A stretch of 64,000 bases of DNA from Notamacropus eugenii (GCF_028372415.1 NC_092875.1:413614239-413678238), one strand, 5' to 3'; positions 23,165-35,814 are shown, counted from the first letter of the stretch. Translations and numbers: made by a program. Notes: generated by a model not told the origin, from the sequence alone.

Positions 23165-23600
23165 TTATTCTATCTATGTATTTACTGACATGCCCTTTTT
23201 CTCTTTCTTTGATCTCTTTGGAGTATAGATCTGCAAGTGATACCAATGAGTTAAAAGGTATGCACATTTAAAAACTTTTTGGCATGATTCCAAATTGCTT
23301 TCCAGAATGGCTCCACCAACAATACTTTGGGATATCTGCTTTCCCATGGGCCTTCCAGCATTTGCCATTTTATTTTTATTTTTTGGTTCACTTTGACAAT
23401 CCAATGGCACTATGGAGCTATTTTTTGTCTTTCTCTGTGTTTTTGAAGTTCAGCAAAGAGCCTAGGACATAATAGGCATCAAATAAGTGCATATTAGCTG
23501 ACTGAAGGTGAGGTAGAACTTCAGAGTTCTTTTTAATGTCCATTTCTCTATTGTTAGTGATTTAGGACATTTTGCCATTCACACTTCTAATTTTTTTTTC
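23165..23600 (-). mobile_element. L1 ORF2 fragment with small nested insertion
   Basis: 23165-23420 parallels the L1 piece at 17690-17930 (same 'gatctctttgg', 'taaaaggtatgcaca' and 'ccaaattgctttccagaat' order). Around 23440-23510 an L2-like 3' end ('aggacataataggcatcaaa') intervenes. L1-like 'ccatttctctattgttagtg' then resumes. Confidence 0.6.
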
Positions 23601-24059
23601 CTGATATGACCCTAAATCAGCTTCCCAAAAATCTCTATCCATTGTTCTTAGGGTATTCCTCTTAGGGCTCGGTGAAATAGGCTTCCTCATCTTTGTAACA
23701 TCATTATGTTACAAATCAGAAAAGGCATCAGTTAATTGTTTCTGAGTACAGAATTGATTTTGAGCTATTAATTCCCCTTAGTTTTCTGATTCCCTGAATG
23801 AAGACAGCCATTGTGTTTTCTATCATATCCACCTCTCTGTTCTTCCTTGATAGTCCAAAACTCTCTGGGGAGACTTAAAATATCATGCCTTTTTAGGTGT
23901 CAATCCTAGATTATACTCATCATCCAAAACCTTTGCATTCATGCTAATGAATGGGGCTTGAGGAAGTCACAAAACCATGTGACTAGTTCCACTATAAATT
24001 TATTTGATCTAATCTCAATTAGGCCTCCACTGTAGCAAAGCAATACTTCTATGCTTTCC

Positions 24060-26384
24060 AAATTAATGCTCTATTTTGTTTCCAGCAATTATCCTCAATC
24101 CTCTCCCAGTATCCCTTCCTCCACTTTCTCAGATCAGGACCTTATCTCATATTTCACTGAAAATGCCCATTTGATATGAGCCCTCTCTTCTATTCTCATC
24201 ATCTCACATCCAGTTAATAACACCCTTCATTATCTCATTTTGTTCTCCAGACTCTGATGAAGAGGCAGCTTTTCTCTGCACCAAAGTCAATCTGTGATAC
24301 CCTCCCCATCTTCTCTATCAGATCGTATTGACCACAATCCTCTTCTCCATTGCTCTAATTTTCACTCTCTGTAATCTACTGATTTATTCCCTATTGACTA
24401 CAAACATGCACAAGTATCCATCATCCAAGAAAGAAACAGGATGGGGAGAAAGAAGGAAGGAAGAAAGAAAAAAAAGAACAACAATCTTCGGTAGATCCTG
24501 TTGTAATTTGCTGTCATTTAATTTCTCTTCTTCTCTTCCCAGTTAGACTTTATGAAAAGCAATATATGATCATTTTCTTTTCATTTCTTCCCCTCTCATT
24601 ATCTTCTATAGCCTCTGTCACCTGGCTTCTAATGCCATTATTGAACTAAAACTACTGTCTCCAAAGTTACAAATGATCTAACTGCTAAATCTAATGCCTT
24701 TCCTAACTTGTCTGTAAAATTTTTATTTTAGGGAAAGAAAGAGTTTTATTTCCACATAGCAAGGGAACTCCAGAGCAATAAGGAATCATATAATGATATC
24801 AAACAGCTGAGTGCTTAATGTGCAAGCCTTCCTGGGCATTTGCATCAGGGCTTCTTGATAGCTATTTTATATTTCACTTTTACTGAGTAGAGTTTGATTA
24901 AAACCAAGTGGACCATTTTCTTTCTCACAGTCTCTTTCTTTCCCTCTCCATTGCTCTCTCCTTGGTCATGTCAACTGCTGCTGTTGCCACAGAACTGTTA
25001 GAATAAGTATCAGATAGCCTATGTTGGCTGCCTAGAAAAAGGGGAAGATGCCATCTCCCTTTCAAGAAATCAAAAGGAAAGAAGCTGCAAACAGTAGGTC
25101 ATCCCTTCCCAAATATTAGTTTGTATTAGGAGGCTATACCCTTATGGAGAAGGGCAATTACATGTAAAGATAATATTTTAACATTCATTTTTTTATAAAA
25201 TTTGAACATTGGACATTTCAAACTAGATATCCTGAAGGCATCTTCAGCTTGCCATGTTCAAAACAGAAGTCATATATTTCTCCCCTAAACCCTTTATTCT
25301 CATCCTGGTCAAGTATACCATTATCAAAATTCAAAACTGTAGCTTCATATTTGTCTCTTTGCTCTCTCTCCACATACCCACTTAGTTGCCAATAGTTTTC
25401 ATTTATATTCCCCCATTACTTATTGTTTATATACCATTACTTCCATTTACATAGCCTTTGACCTAATTTAGGCCCCCAAGATATCTTGTCTAGACTATTA
25501 CAATAATCTTCTAGTTGAAACCCTTATCTTTTCTTACTTGAATCCCTCTTTCACACTGTTAACAAAATGATCATCATGTCATTCTCCTATTTTCCACTCA
25601 GTGAAATGTAGTGGTTTCCAATTACTTCCATGATCATATATAAACCCCTCTGCTTGTTGTCTCCTGGTTCAAATATAAAATCCTCTGATTGGCTTGTTCT
25701 TACTTTTCCAGTTTTTTTAACCCTTTTTTCCCACCGCCTCCAAGAACTCTGCAATCCAGTGACACTTGCCTCCTTGCTGTTCCATTTACCAGACATTCCA
25801 TCTCCCAAAATGGAACATTTCACTTACTGTCCCCCTTGGTTGGAAGTCCCTTCTTCCTAAAATGGGCTTATTATATTACAAGTTTTCCAATTACTCACCT
25901 CCAAGAGTTAGGAGAAGTCTTATCTTCAGCAGGAAGCTTTTCTAGTTCCCTTTTAATGCTGTTGCCTTCCTTCTGTTGATTATCTTTAATTTATCCCTTA
26001 TCTATACATAGTTGTTTGCATATTGTCACTCTCATTAATTCCTTGAGAGCAGGGAATGTTTTTGCCTTTGTTTGTATTCTAGCCCATAGCATACATAGTA
26101 TTCAGTAAACAAAATTTAAAATTTAATTTAAAAATTTAAATTTGACTTTCTCTGACATTTAAAGCTCTTCACAATCTGGTCCCTTCTTATCGTTATAGTT
26201 ATGTTACACATTATTCTCTTCCATGAAATCTACAGTTAAACCATACTGATTTGCTGTTCCTCACACATATTGCTCCATCTCCCATGTTTTCAACTTGTCA
26301 TTTGCTCTTCTCTATAACTGGAGTGATTTCCCTTCTTATCTATGATTCTTGAATTACTGGATTCCTTCAAGAATCATTTCCAAA
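24060..26384 (+). mobile_element. L2 LINE remnants, discontinuous
   Basis: Pieces in order: upstream ORF2-like 24060-24420; RT-region block 24630-24715 ('ctactgtctccaaagttac'); then 25190-26100, with the 3' half including 'cctccttgctgttccattt' and the terminal 'cttgagagcagggaatg'; then a second 3' piece at 26115-26384 ('tttaaagctcttcacaatctgg'). A purine-rich stretch (24427-24480) and about 450 bp of unassigned DNA (24725-25185) interrupt. All frames are decayed. Confidence 0.55.
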
Positions 26385-27160
26385 GGAAAATGTTAAATGT
26401 TGGAGAGGATTTGGAAAAATTGGAACACTAATGCATTGTTGGTGGAATTGCAAACCGATCCAATCATTCTGGAGAGCAATTTGGAACTATGACCAAAGGG
26501 TAATCAAACTGTGGATACCCTTTGATTTAGCAATACCACTACTAGGTCTATATATCAAAGAGATTATAAAGAAGAGAAAAGGACCTAAGTATACAAAAAA
26601 TAATTATAACAACTCTTTTTGTGGTGGCAAAGAATTAGAAGTTGAGAGGATAGGCATCAGTTGGGTAAATGGCTGAAAAAGTAATGGTATATGAATGTAA
26701 TAGAGTACTATTGTGGTATAAGAAATGATGAGCAGGCAGATTTCAGAAAAATCTGGAAAGATTTACACAAACTGATGCAAAGTGAAATAAGCAGAACCTA
26801 GAGAACACTGTATACAGTAACATTACAACATTGTGTAATGATCAACTATGATTGACTTAGCTCTTCTCAGCAATACAATGATCATAGACAATTCTAAGAA
26901 TCATGATGAAAAATGCTATCCACTTCCAGAGAAAAAACTAATGCATTCTACATGCAGATTAAAGCATTCTCCTTTCCCTTTATTTTTTTCTTTTTTTCTC
27001 TTGCAAACTGCAATTGTTTTGCAAACTGTTTCTTCTTTCACAATATGACAATGTGGAATTAGGTTTTACATGATAGAATACATACATACATACATATATA
27101 TACATATATATACATATCTATATATCTATATATCTATATCTATATCTATCTATATCTATA

Positions 27161-27207
<47 letters not shown>

Positions 27208-27335
27208 ATGTATATATATATAACCTATATCAAATTGCTTACTGTCTTAGGGTAGAAGGGAGAAAATTTGGAATTCAAAATTTAATCAATGTTAAAAATT
27301 ATCTTTACATGTAATTAAAAAAATCAAATATGATT
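26385..27335 (+). mobile_element. L1 3' end (ORF2 C-terminus, 3' UTR)
   Basis: The frame 26431-26676 reads MHCWWNCKPIQSFWRAIWNY and then PFDLAIPLLGLYIKE. These match the cysteine region and the 'IPFDPAIPLLGIYPK' block of L1 ORF2p. The 3' UTR follows, interrupted by a tetranucleotide array, and ends near 'tttacatgtaattaaaaaaat'. It appears to sit within an older L2 copy. Confidence 0.85.
27079..27222. repeat. (TACA)n/(TATC)n/(TA)n compound microsatellite
   Basis: TACA units, then irregular TATATC, then about 12 perfect TATC units, then TA. It lies inside the L1 3' UTR and is likely to be polymorphic. Confidence 0.95.
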
Positions 27336-27439
27336 AAAAAGGACTCACTTCACATTTCTGGGAAGACTTTTAACTTAGGCCTGGTGCCCCTTACTTGATA
27401 GTGTCATATCTTCAAGGAATACTATATTTACTTTGTATG

Positions 27440-28025
27440 TACTTTTTTTGGGGGGGAGTGAATAGAATTTTATTATATTTTTCATTTTTAGTATTTTATC
27501 TTCCCCAACTATACATCAAAACAATTCTTAACCATTTTTAAAGTTTTGAGTTCCAAATTATATTTCTCCCTTCCTCCCTTCCCCTCTTGCTTGTATGGTA
27601 AGCAATCTGATATAGGTTATACATGTGCAATTATGTAAAACATTTCCATATTGGTCATTTTGTAGAAGAAAACTGAAACACAACAGAATGAAAGGAAGAA
27701 AAAAGAAAGAAATGAAAGAAAAAAGAAAGGAAAGGAGGAAGGAAGAATTGAAAAAGTATATTATGTTCTATATTCAGATGCTATCAGTTCTTTCTGGAGG
27801 CAGGAAACTTTTTCATCCTTTGGAATTGTTTTGGATCATTGTATTTCTGAGAATACCTAAGTTATTTAAAGTTGTTCATCATACAATAATGTTGTTACTG
27901 CTTACTGGTTCTCCTGGTTCCACTCACTTTACTCTGTATCACTTCATGTAAGTCTTTCCAGGTTTTTCTGAAATTGTCCTGTTCATCTTTTCTTATAGCA
28001 CATTAATATATATGCCACAACTTAC
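27440..28025 (-). mobile_element. L1 3' end, opposite orientation
   Basis: The T-rich start at about 27440 is the tail of a minus-strand L1. Its 3' UTR shows 'gttttgagttccaaatta', 'ggtaagcaatctgatat' and 'catttccatattggtcat', as in the other L1 and HAL1 tails here. ORF2-derived 'aggtttttctgaaattgtcc' lies at about 27960-27980. A purine-rich AAAGAAAGG run lies at 27690-27745. Confidence 0.75.
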
Positions 28026-28059
28026 CTACCCAATTCCTTTCATGACAGAAATGAGGTGC

Positions 28060-30290
28060 TGATGCCTAAACTAGGAAGAGCAAAAACAGAGAAGGGAATC
28101 TATGATTTCCCTAATGAATATTAATACAAAAATTCAGGTAAAATACTAGTGAGGAAATTATAGCAATATATTGCCAAGATCATGCATTATGAACCATGCA
28201 TTATGGGGTTTACATGAAGAATGTAAGACTGATTCAGTATTAGGACAACTATCAACATAAGTGACCATATCAGTAACACAACTATGTGTTATCATATGAT
28301 CATCTCAACAGAAGCAGATTGTGAAGACCTTTAAATGTCAGAGAAAGTCAGTCAGATAATTAGAATTTATTAACTGAATATTATGATAGGCACTATGCTA
28401 TGTGCTAGATATATAAAGGAATGCAAAAAAGTCCTTGCTCTCAAGGAGCTAATGAGGGGTGAGAATATGCAAATAACTATGTAGAACACTCACTCCTATT
28501 AAAACACTAGAAAGCATATGAATAAATGGAGCTTTTCCTTAAAATGATAAGTAATCCCACCAAAAACCATTAGCAAGCATTATCTATAATGGGAATAATC
28601 TAGAAACCTTCTTCATAAAATCAGAGATGAAGCAAGGATGCCCATTATCATAATTATTGTTGAATATTATAGTATAAATGCTAGTTATAGTAATGGAAAG
28701 AAAAAGAAATTGAAAGAGTTAGAATAAGCAATAAAGAAACAAAACTATCACTCTTTGCATGATGGTATACTTAGAGAATCCTAGAGAATCAACTAATAAA
28801 TTAATTGAAATAATTGGTAACTCTAGCAAAGTTGCAGGAAAAATACTAAGCCCATATAAATCATCACCTTTTCCATCTATAACCCAGAAAGTTCAGCAGC
28901 ATGAGATAGAAAGAGAAATTCCATTTAAAATAATTGTAGAAAATATAAAATGCTTGGGAATCTACCTGAGAAGAAAAATCCAAGAACTATATGAATACAA
29001 TTACAAAAAACTCACACAAATAAAATCACATCTAAATGAATGGAAAAATAGTAATTGTTCATGGATAGGTTGAGTCAGCATAATAAAATGACAATTTTTA
29101 CCTAAATTAATTTACTTATTCAAGGCTATACAATCAAACTACCAAAAATTATTTTATAGAGCTAGAAATAAATCATGACAAAATTCATCTGGAAGAACTA
29201 AAGGCCAAGGATATCAAAGGAATCAATGAAAAAATGAAGGAAGGTAGCTTAGACTTACCAGATTTCAAACTGTATTATAAAACAGCAATTTTCAAAACAA
29301 TTTGCTAAGAAACTAGCTAAGAAACAGAGTGGGGGATCAGTGAAATGGATTAGGTACACAATACTTTATAGTAAATGACCATAGAAATTTAATGGTTGAT
29401 AAACCCAAAGATCTAAGCTTTGGGGACAAAAACATTTAACAGAAATTTCTGAGAAAACTTGAAAACAGCATGACAGAAACTAGGTATTGGACCAACATCT
29501 CATACCATATACAAAGAAAAGGTCAAAATAGGTACATGGTTTACACAAAAAGGTCATACCATAAGCAAATTAGAAGAACATGGAATAGTTTACCTGTTAG
29601 ATCTACGGATAAGGGAAGAACATGTGACCAGACAAGAGATAGAGAGCATCATAAAATGTAAAATGGATGTTTGATTATATATAATTAAAAAGGTTTTGCA
29701 CAAACAAAACAAATGCAACCAAAATTAGAAGAAAAACAAAATTGTTGGGGATTTTACATTAAGTATCTCTGATAAAGGTCTCATTTCTCAAATATACAGA
29801 AAACTGAGTCAGATTTATAATACAAATCATTCCCCAATTGATAAATGGTCAAAGGACATGAATAGTTTTTGGATGAAGAAATCAAAGCTATTTGTCATAT
29901 CAAAATGCTCTAAATTACTATTGATTAGAAAAATGCAAATTAAAACAACTGAGATGCCACCTCATACGTATCAGATTGACTAATATAAAAAAAAAAGGAA
30001 AATAACAAATGTTAGAGAGGATGTGGGAAAACTGGGACACTAATGCATTGTTGGTGAAGTTGTGAATTGATCCAACTATTTTGGAGAGCAATCTGAATCT
30101 ATGACTAAAGGGCTATAAAACTGTGTATACCTTTTGATCCAGCAATACCACTACTAGGTCTGTAGCTGAAAGAGATTTTTTAAAAAAGGGAAAGAACCTA
30201 TTTGTACAATTATATTTATATCAGCTTTTTTTTGTAGTGACTAAGAATTGGAAACAATTTGATATACATGTACATTTGATATAACTTCTT
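28060..30290 (+). mobile_element. L1 ORF2 reverse transcriptase to C-terminus, 3'-truncated
   Basis: 28150-28330 is the RT palm ('gaccatatcagtaacac.. atgatcatctcaacag', the HMIISIDAEKA region). 28370-28490 is an inserted repeat of the 'ggcactatgctatgtgctag' type. 28500-29100 continues the palm and thumb: the frame 28759-29073 reads MVYLENPRESTNKLIEII and later CLGIYLRRKIQELYEYNYKKL, against human VYLENPIVSAQ and [21 protein letters not shown]. 29400-30280 carries the C-terminal region with 'aaatcattccccaattgat' and 'gatccagcaataccactac'. No 3' UTR is seen. It is old and broken many times. Confidence 0.85.
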
Positions 30291-32202
30291 CTGCCTATAT
30301 TGCTAGTCCAAAGAGAACGTAAGGCTTTCGAAGGCTGAGACTGGTTTTTTTAATTATTATTTTTTGTATTTCTTGAGTTTAGCACAGTTCCTGACATTTT
30401 AGTAAGTAACTAACTTATAGAAAGAGACATGTCATCTAGCCTAGGCAAAAAGGAAGCTGACCCTGAAACTAAGATCTAGTAGAAGGAAGGAATCGATCAA
30501 GAGAATAGAAAAACTAATAAATAGCCAGACTCACTTCCTCTGCATGAGTTGATAGTAGACTATGATTAGCTAAATTGAACTCTATGAACTTTCTGACTTC
30601 CCTTGTATTACCTGATTATAAAAATCTTTCAAACTCAGAACCAACCAAGCAAAAATTTCATCTACTGTTTTTCTCAGAGCAGGGAAGGTAAATGTCAACA
30701 TTTTTTCATGCAGGTCAAAGTTTGGTTAGAGTAGACACACAGGTAATTGGTAATGGTAGCTGGAACTTTTTAGAAGTCATCATCAAGACACGTTTGGGGG
30801 TTTGCTTGTGGAACAATATATTGGAACCACTAAGAGCACTGAGAGTCCTGAGACCTTTCACTAAGGGTGAGTTTACCCTAGCTTTCCTTGTGAGAGTGAG
30901 GGAAAAGGAAATGGGATGGTTTCAAGGTCAAAAAGACTGTTCTTAAACAAGTGACCCCAACAATATAAAAGAGACACTATTTGAACTTTCCCTTTCTTGA
31001 ATTTCCATTTGAAAAATTGGAGAAGTCATAGTGACTGAGGACAGAATGGAGAAAAAAACCAATATCACAACTAGCACACAGAGTCTGATGAGAACTTTAT
31101 ACAACTTTGAAATCTGCTCTACAACAGATGGAGAGAAGAAATTCTCATTTTGCAAGGAAGCCTCTATCTAAGAGCTTGAGACTGGTCAGCAAACATTTCT
31201 CTCCCATTGCATTTTATAAGCCTATGATATGCTCTCTAGAAAGGTATACCATCTAAGATTTCCTCATCTACCCAGAATATCTAGAAAGAAAACTGATGAG
31301 GAGGATAGTTAATAGTGATTTTGTCTTCATAAGACTGTTTTCATTCTCAATTTATTCTATTTGGAATGGGCTATATGTTCATATCATACTAATTGTTTAA
31401 ATCTATGAGTGTCATGGGAAAAATGACTGCTATCTGAGAAAGCCAAATTTTGCTAAGGGGTGGGGACTGTAATCACAGATTTCATGTTTTAATATCGTAC
31501 GAAAGTATTATTTTATCTCCTAAGTCAATTTTAAAAAGTATTTTCTGAACCCAGCTCTTGAGAGCCAAAGTGAGTTGGTTAGTGGAGGAGGGTTAACAAT
31601 GACCTAAGTATTTGCAAGTTTGAGTGCCCTCCAGTGGCCAGTAGGGAACACTACAGTCTGTATATCTGCAGACTATCCCAAAGGCTTGTTCTAGAGTGAC
31701 TTGGAAAGGCAAGCCTTGAAAATTAAATACAGTGCCGCTTGATGGCTAACTCAGATATTTCACTTTGAACTAACTGAATCCTCCCTAGATGGATAATTAA
31801 TTCAGTAACAATAGCTTAAAAATAAGGACAAGAAAGCAAGCCTGAACTAAAGAGCTACAAACCAGTGAAAGTTGGAAACACAGATCAGAATACTTTCCTC
31901 ACTGATATATAAAAGAAACGATAAGAGGAATAAGGTTTTCACTGAATACTGTAACAGTGAAATTGTTTAAGTCATGGTCCATTTTAAGTGGAAGGTACAT
32001 TTAAGAAGCAAATGTTTCTATTCTATAAATTAAAACATAGGGTAACTGCCATTTATAGATGTGACAGGATCAATAACAAATAACACAAGGAGTTATCTGT
32101 CTTACTTTTATTTTAAAAAGAATATTCTTTATAAAGACAAGACTAACATCTTATTTCATCATAAAGTTCTAAATTTTTATGGTCCTGCATTTTCTTTCTT
32201 TT
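30291..32202. other. Intergenic, no gene; CTCF-like motifs inside
   Basis: Around 30330-30420 an L2 3'-end-like remnant is possible ('tagcacagttcctgaca'). The rest has no recognised repeat. Short frames such as 30692-30946 show no known domain. Confidence 0.45.
31624..31653. promoter_or_regulatory. Head-to-head CTCF-like motif pair (candidate)
   Basis: The minus strand of 31624-31639 reads CCACTGGAGGGCAC, close to the CTCF core CCACYAGRGGGCRC. The plus strand of 31635-31653 reads TGGCCAGTAGGGAACACTA, close to TGGCCAGCAGGGGGCGCTA with four differences. The two overlap by a few bases and point in opposite directions. This is a motif match by eye only. Confidence 0.35.
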
Positions 32203-34678
32203 CAGTTATTTATTTAAGTTTTCAACATTCACTTCCACAATATTTTGAGTTCCAAATGTTCTCCCTATTTCTCCTCTTTCCAGCCTAAGACAGCATGCAT
32301 TTTGATTACCCCAACCCCCAGTCTGCCCTCCCTTGTATCACCCTCTATCCTTCTCTTATTCCTTTCCCCTTCTATTTTCCTGTAGGGCAAGATAGATCTC
32401 CTTACCCCATTGCCTGTATATCTTATTTCCCAATTGCATGTAAAAACAATTTTCAATTCATTTTTAAAACTTTTGAGTTCCAAATTCTCTCCCTTGTTCC
32501 CTCCCATTCTCATTGAGAAGGCAAGCAATTTGACATATATTATACATGTAAAGTCATGCAAAACACTTCCATAATAGCCATGTTGTGAAAGACTAATTAT
32601 ATTTCCTTCCATCCTATCCTACCCTCATTTATTCTCTTATTTCTCTTTCAACTCTGTTCCTCCCCAAAAGTGTTTGCTTTTGATTAACCCCTTCCCTAAT
32701 CTGCCCTGCCTTCTATCATCCTCCCCTCTCTTTCCCTCTCCCCTCCCCCCCCCCATTTTCCTGTAAGGTAAGATAGATTTCCATACCCAGTCATGTGTAT
32801 GTTATTCACTCCTTAAGCCAAATCCGAGGAGAGTAAGGTTCACTCATCTCCTCTCGCCTTCCTCCTCTTTTCTTCCACTATAAAAGCTTTTTCTTGACTC
32901 TTTTACATAATACAATTTATCCCATTCTACCTCTCCCTTTTTCCATCTCCCAGGATATTCCTCTCTTACCTCTTAATTTTTATTTTTTAGATATCATCCC
33001 TTCATATTCAACTCACCCTGTGCCCTATGTCTATACATACACACATAAACATATATGTATGTGTATATATGTATGTATGTATGTTCCTTTCAACTACCCT
33101 AATACTGAGAAAGGTCTCATGAGTTACAAATATCATCTTTCCATGTAGGAATGTAAACAGTTCAACTTCAGTAAGTTCCTTATGCTTTCTCTTTCTTGTT
33201 TACCTTTTCATACTTCTCTTGATTCTTGTATTTGAAATTCAAAATTTCTATTCAGCTCTGATCTTTTCTTAAGAATGCTTGAAAGTTCTCTATTTCACTG
33301 GATGTCCATTTTCCCCCCCTGAAGAATTATACACTTTCTGGGTAGGTGATTCTTGGTTTTAATCCTAGCTCTTTTGACCTCTGGAATATCACATTCCAAG
33401 CCCTTTGATCCATTAATGTGGAAGTTGCTAAATTGGAAAGAGAAATGAGAGTGATGCAAGAAACTCACGAAAAATGAGTCAACAGCTTGATAAAGGAGAC
33501 CCAAAAGAATGCTGAAGAAAATAATGCCGTGAAAATAGACAATCCCAAATGGTAAAAGACATCCAAAAAGTCAATGAGGAGAAAAATGCCTTAAAAAGCA
33601 GAATTAGCCAAATGGAAAAGGAGGTCCAAAAGTTGACTGAAGAAAATAATTCCTTAAAAATCAGAATGAAGCAAAGAGAAGCTAAGGACTCTAGGAGAAA
33701 TCAAGAAATTATATTAAAAAAAGAATGGGAAAAAATAATGTGAAATATTTCATTGGAAAAACAACTGACCTTGAAAATAGCTGTAGGAGAGATAATTTGA
33801 TCATGAAAGCCATGATCAAAAAAAGAGTGTGGAAGTCATCTTTCAAAAAATTATCAAGAAAAACTGCCCTGATGCTCTGGAGCCAGAGGGTAAAATACAA
33901 GTCGAGGAAGCCCACTGATCACCTTTTCAAAGAGATTGTAAAAGGAAAATTCCTAGGAATATTATAGCCAAATTCCTGTGTCAAGGAGAAAATATTACAT
34001 GCAGCCAGAAAGAAACACTTCAAGTACTGTGGAAACACAACTAAGATAATACAAGATTTAACAGCTTCCACATTAGTGGGTCAAAGGGCTTGGAATGTGC
34101 CTAGATCCAAACATGGGCAAAGCAAGAGAATCCTTCATTAGCACCAGCAAAGAGATCCTTGCAATCCCCCTCTGATCAGGTGCTCAATCCCCTCATTGTC
34201 TATGGGCCAACAGCTTCAGAAGCAGCTGCTACCACTGCCCCTGGGGCTGCACCATGCTCCTCTCTCACCCAGGTCTCACAGATTTTTCCTATTGACCTTC
34301 TAAGTTGTCTTAGTTGTCCCTATTTCTTTGGATATATTATTAGATGTCCCTATTTCTTTGGCATTTGTGGGTTGACAAGTCTGGAAAGCTGCCAGTGACT
34401 GAGTCCCCTGAGGCCTGCTCCGGGTTTCCTGGGGTCCAGTCCATGCTGGTTTGTTATGTGCTGCACTGTGCTCCTCTCTCAGCCTGATGCAATGACCTTT
34501 CCTGTCAATCTTCCAGGTTTTCTTGGGCTGGAAATTTGCTTCACTTTGTCATTTTGTGGGTTCTGCTGCTCTAGAATTCATTTAGAGTCATTTTTACAGA
34601 TATTTGGAGGGACTTGGGGGAGAACTCAAACAAGTCCCTGCTTTTACTCTCTCATCTTGGCTCTGCTTCTCTCTAAAA
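32203..34678 (-). mobile_element. HAL1-like retrotransposon, copy 3, with inverted middle
   Basis: Segment A, 32203-33432, is minus-strand 3' UTR and the 3' part of ORF1. Segment B, 33433-34098, is plus-strand ORF1 coiled coil to RRM ('MEKEVQKLTEENNSLKIRMKQ' at 33614 on). Segment C, 34099-34678, is minus-strand 5' UTR ending in 'ctcatcttggctctgctt', the reverse of the AGCCAAGATG start. So the outer parts agree in orientation and the ORF1 middle is flipped. A string near 'ccacattaRtggRtcaaagggcttggaatgtg' is present at both junctions in opposite orientation. ORF1 is fragmented and no ORF2 is present. Confidence 0.75.
32745..32757. repeat. C-rich run in HAL1 3' UTR
   Basis: A C-only run within 'ctcccctcccccccccccatt', corresponding to the G-rich 3' UTR of HAL1 read on the other strand. 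Similar C-rich stretches occur at 10590-10610. Confidence 0.7.
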
Positions 34679-34819
34679 GTTCTTAATGAATACAAATAGC
34701 ATCTAGTAAATGACTACAAAGATGTTGTTGGTTCTGGCCATGTAGCCTGAATGCCAAATGTACGTTTACCTAAAAGACTATTTGATAGACAACTCACACA
34801 AAGAAACACTCACATGGCA

Positions 34820-35130
34820 GTCAGAAGAAATGGTACCAGGACACTCTTGAGGTCTCTCTGAAGAACTTTCTTATCAATTGTAAAATATGGCAGACATTGG
34901 CACAAGCCTGCCCAGCACAGTGTGCCCTCATCAAAAAGGGGCACAAATCTAGAGACATCTCCATCCCAGATGTTCTATTTATGCCTGACCTGTGGTAGAG
35001 CCTGCCAAGCTTGGACTGATCAGCCAGTGTTGGGAACACTGTACCTTGACTCCAGCAACATTATGCCATTGGTCCTCTTTGAGTGTGAAGCATGAACCAC
35101 AATGACAAAGATGATGAAGATAAAGAACTT
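34820..35130 (+). mobile_element. LINE 3' fragment coding a CxxC zinc-finger-like tail
   Basis: At 34980-35030 one frame reads LCLTCGRACQAW and then shifted LISH-like residues. This matches the 'C-T-C-G-R-.-C/F-R-A-R-I-G-L-.-S-H' tail known from some vertebrate non-LTR elements. The upstream 'ggcagacattggcacaagcc' and 'gcccagcacagtgtgccctc' are blocks of the same repeat. Family not assigned. Confidence 0.5.
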
Positions 35131-35814
35131 TCTGGAGAAACTTTCATAGAGCATCATTTTCACAAGGACTGTTCCTGCCAGTAAAATAAGTTATTCCTTG
35201 TATATGTTATGGAAAATCAACTCATTTCAGAGAAATCTCTTTATTAATTCAATTCTCTTAACTTTGGTACTATTCTTATACTGGCATAACTATACCTAGG
35301 AAGAAGCATCTGTCTGACCTTTAAAGATCTTTCCATTAACATTAGTTGTTGGCACAGACCTTTGTGGAATGCCATGAAACTTCTCCACTGAAGCTCTAAA
35401 GAAAAACGAAGTCAAAATTATTTATTGTCTCTGTGATGTAAATGAGGCCTTTCTTCATGCACAAGCTCTTTAATTTCAATGTAAGGGAATGAGAACATTG
35501 GCTCTTTTTATGAAAACACATAAAATTTTATTGTTATATTAAAGAAGCATAATCTGCCCACCCTCTTCTCACTTAGAAGCTCTTCAATGACAGTATTAGC
35601 TCAGTCATTTCAGTCCTTACTTAATGCTTTGTTTTTCAATGTAACCATGTGATTCTGTAATGCAAGATTGAAATTGAAAATTTAGACAGATTACTTTTTA
35701 AAAAATCAAAGCAGTAAGTATATGTCACTTGCTTCATTTCACATATTGCTAGATCCTACTTAAGACTTCATGCAGTTCTTTTCAAAATAAGCATTAATTT
35801 TATGAGCATGGTGT

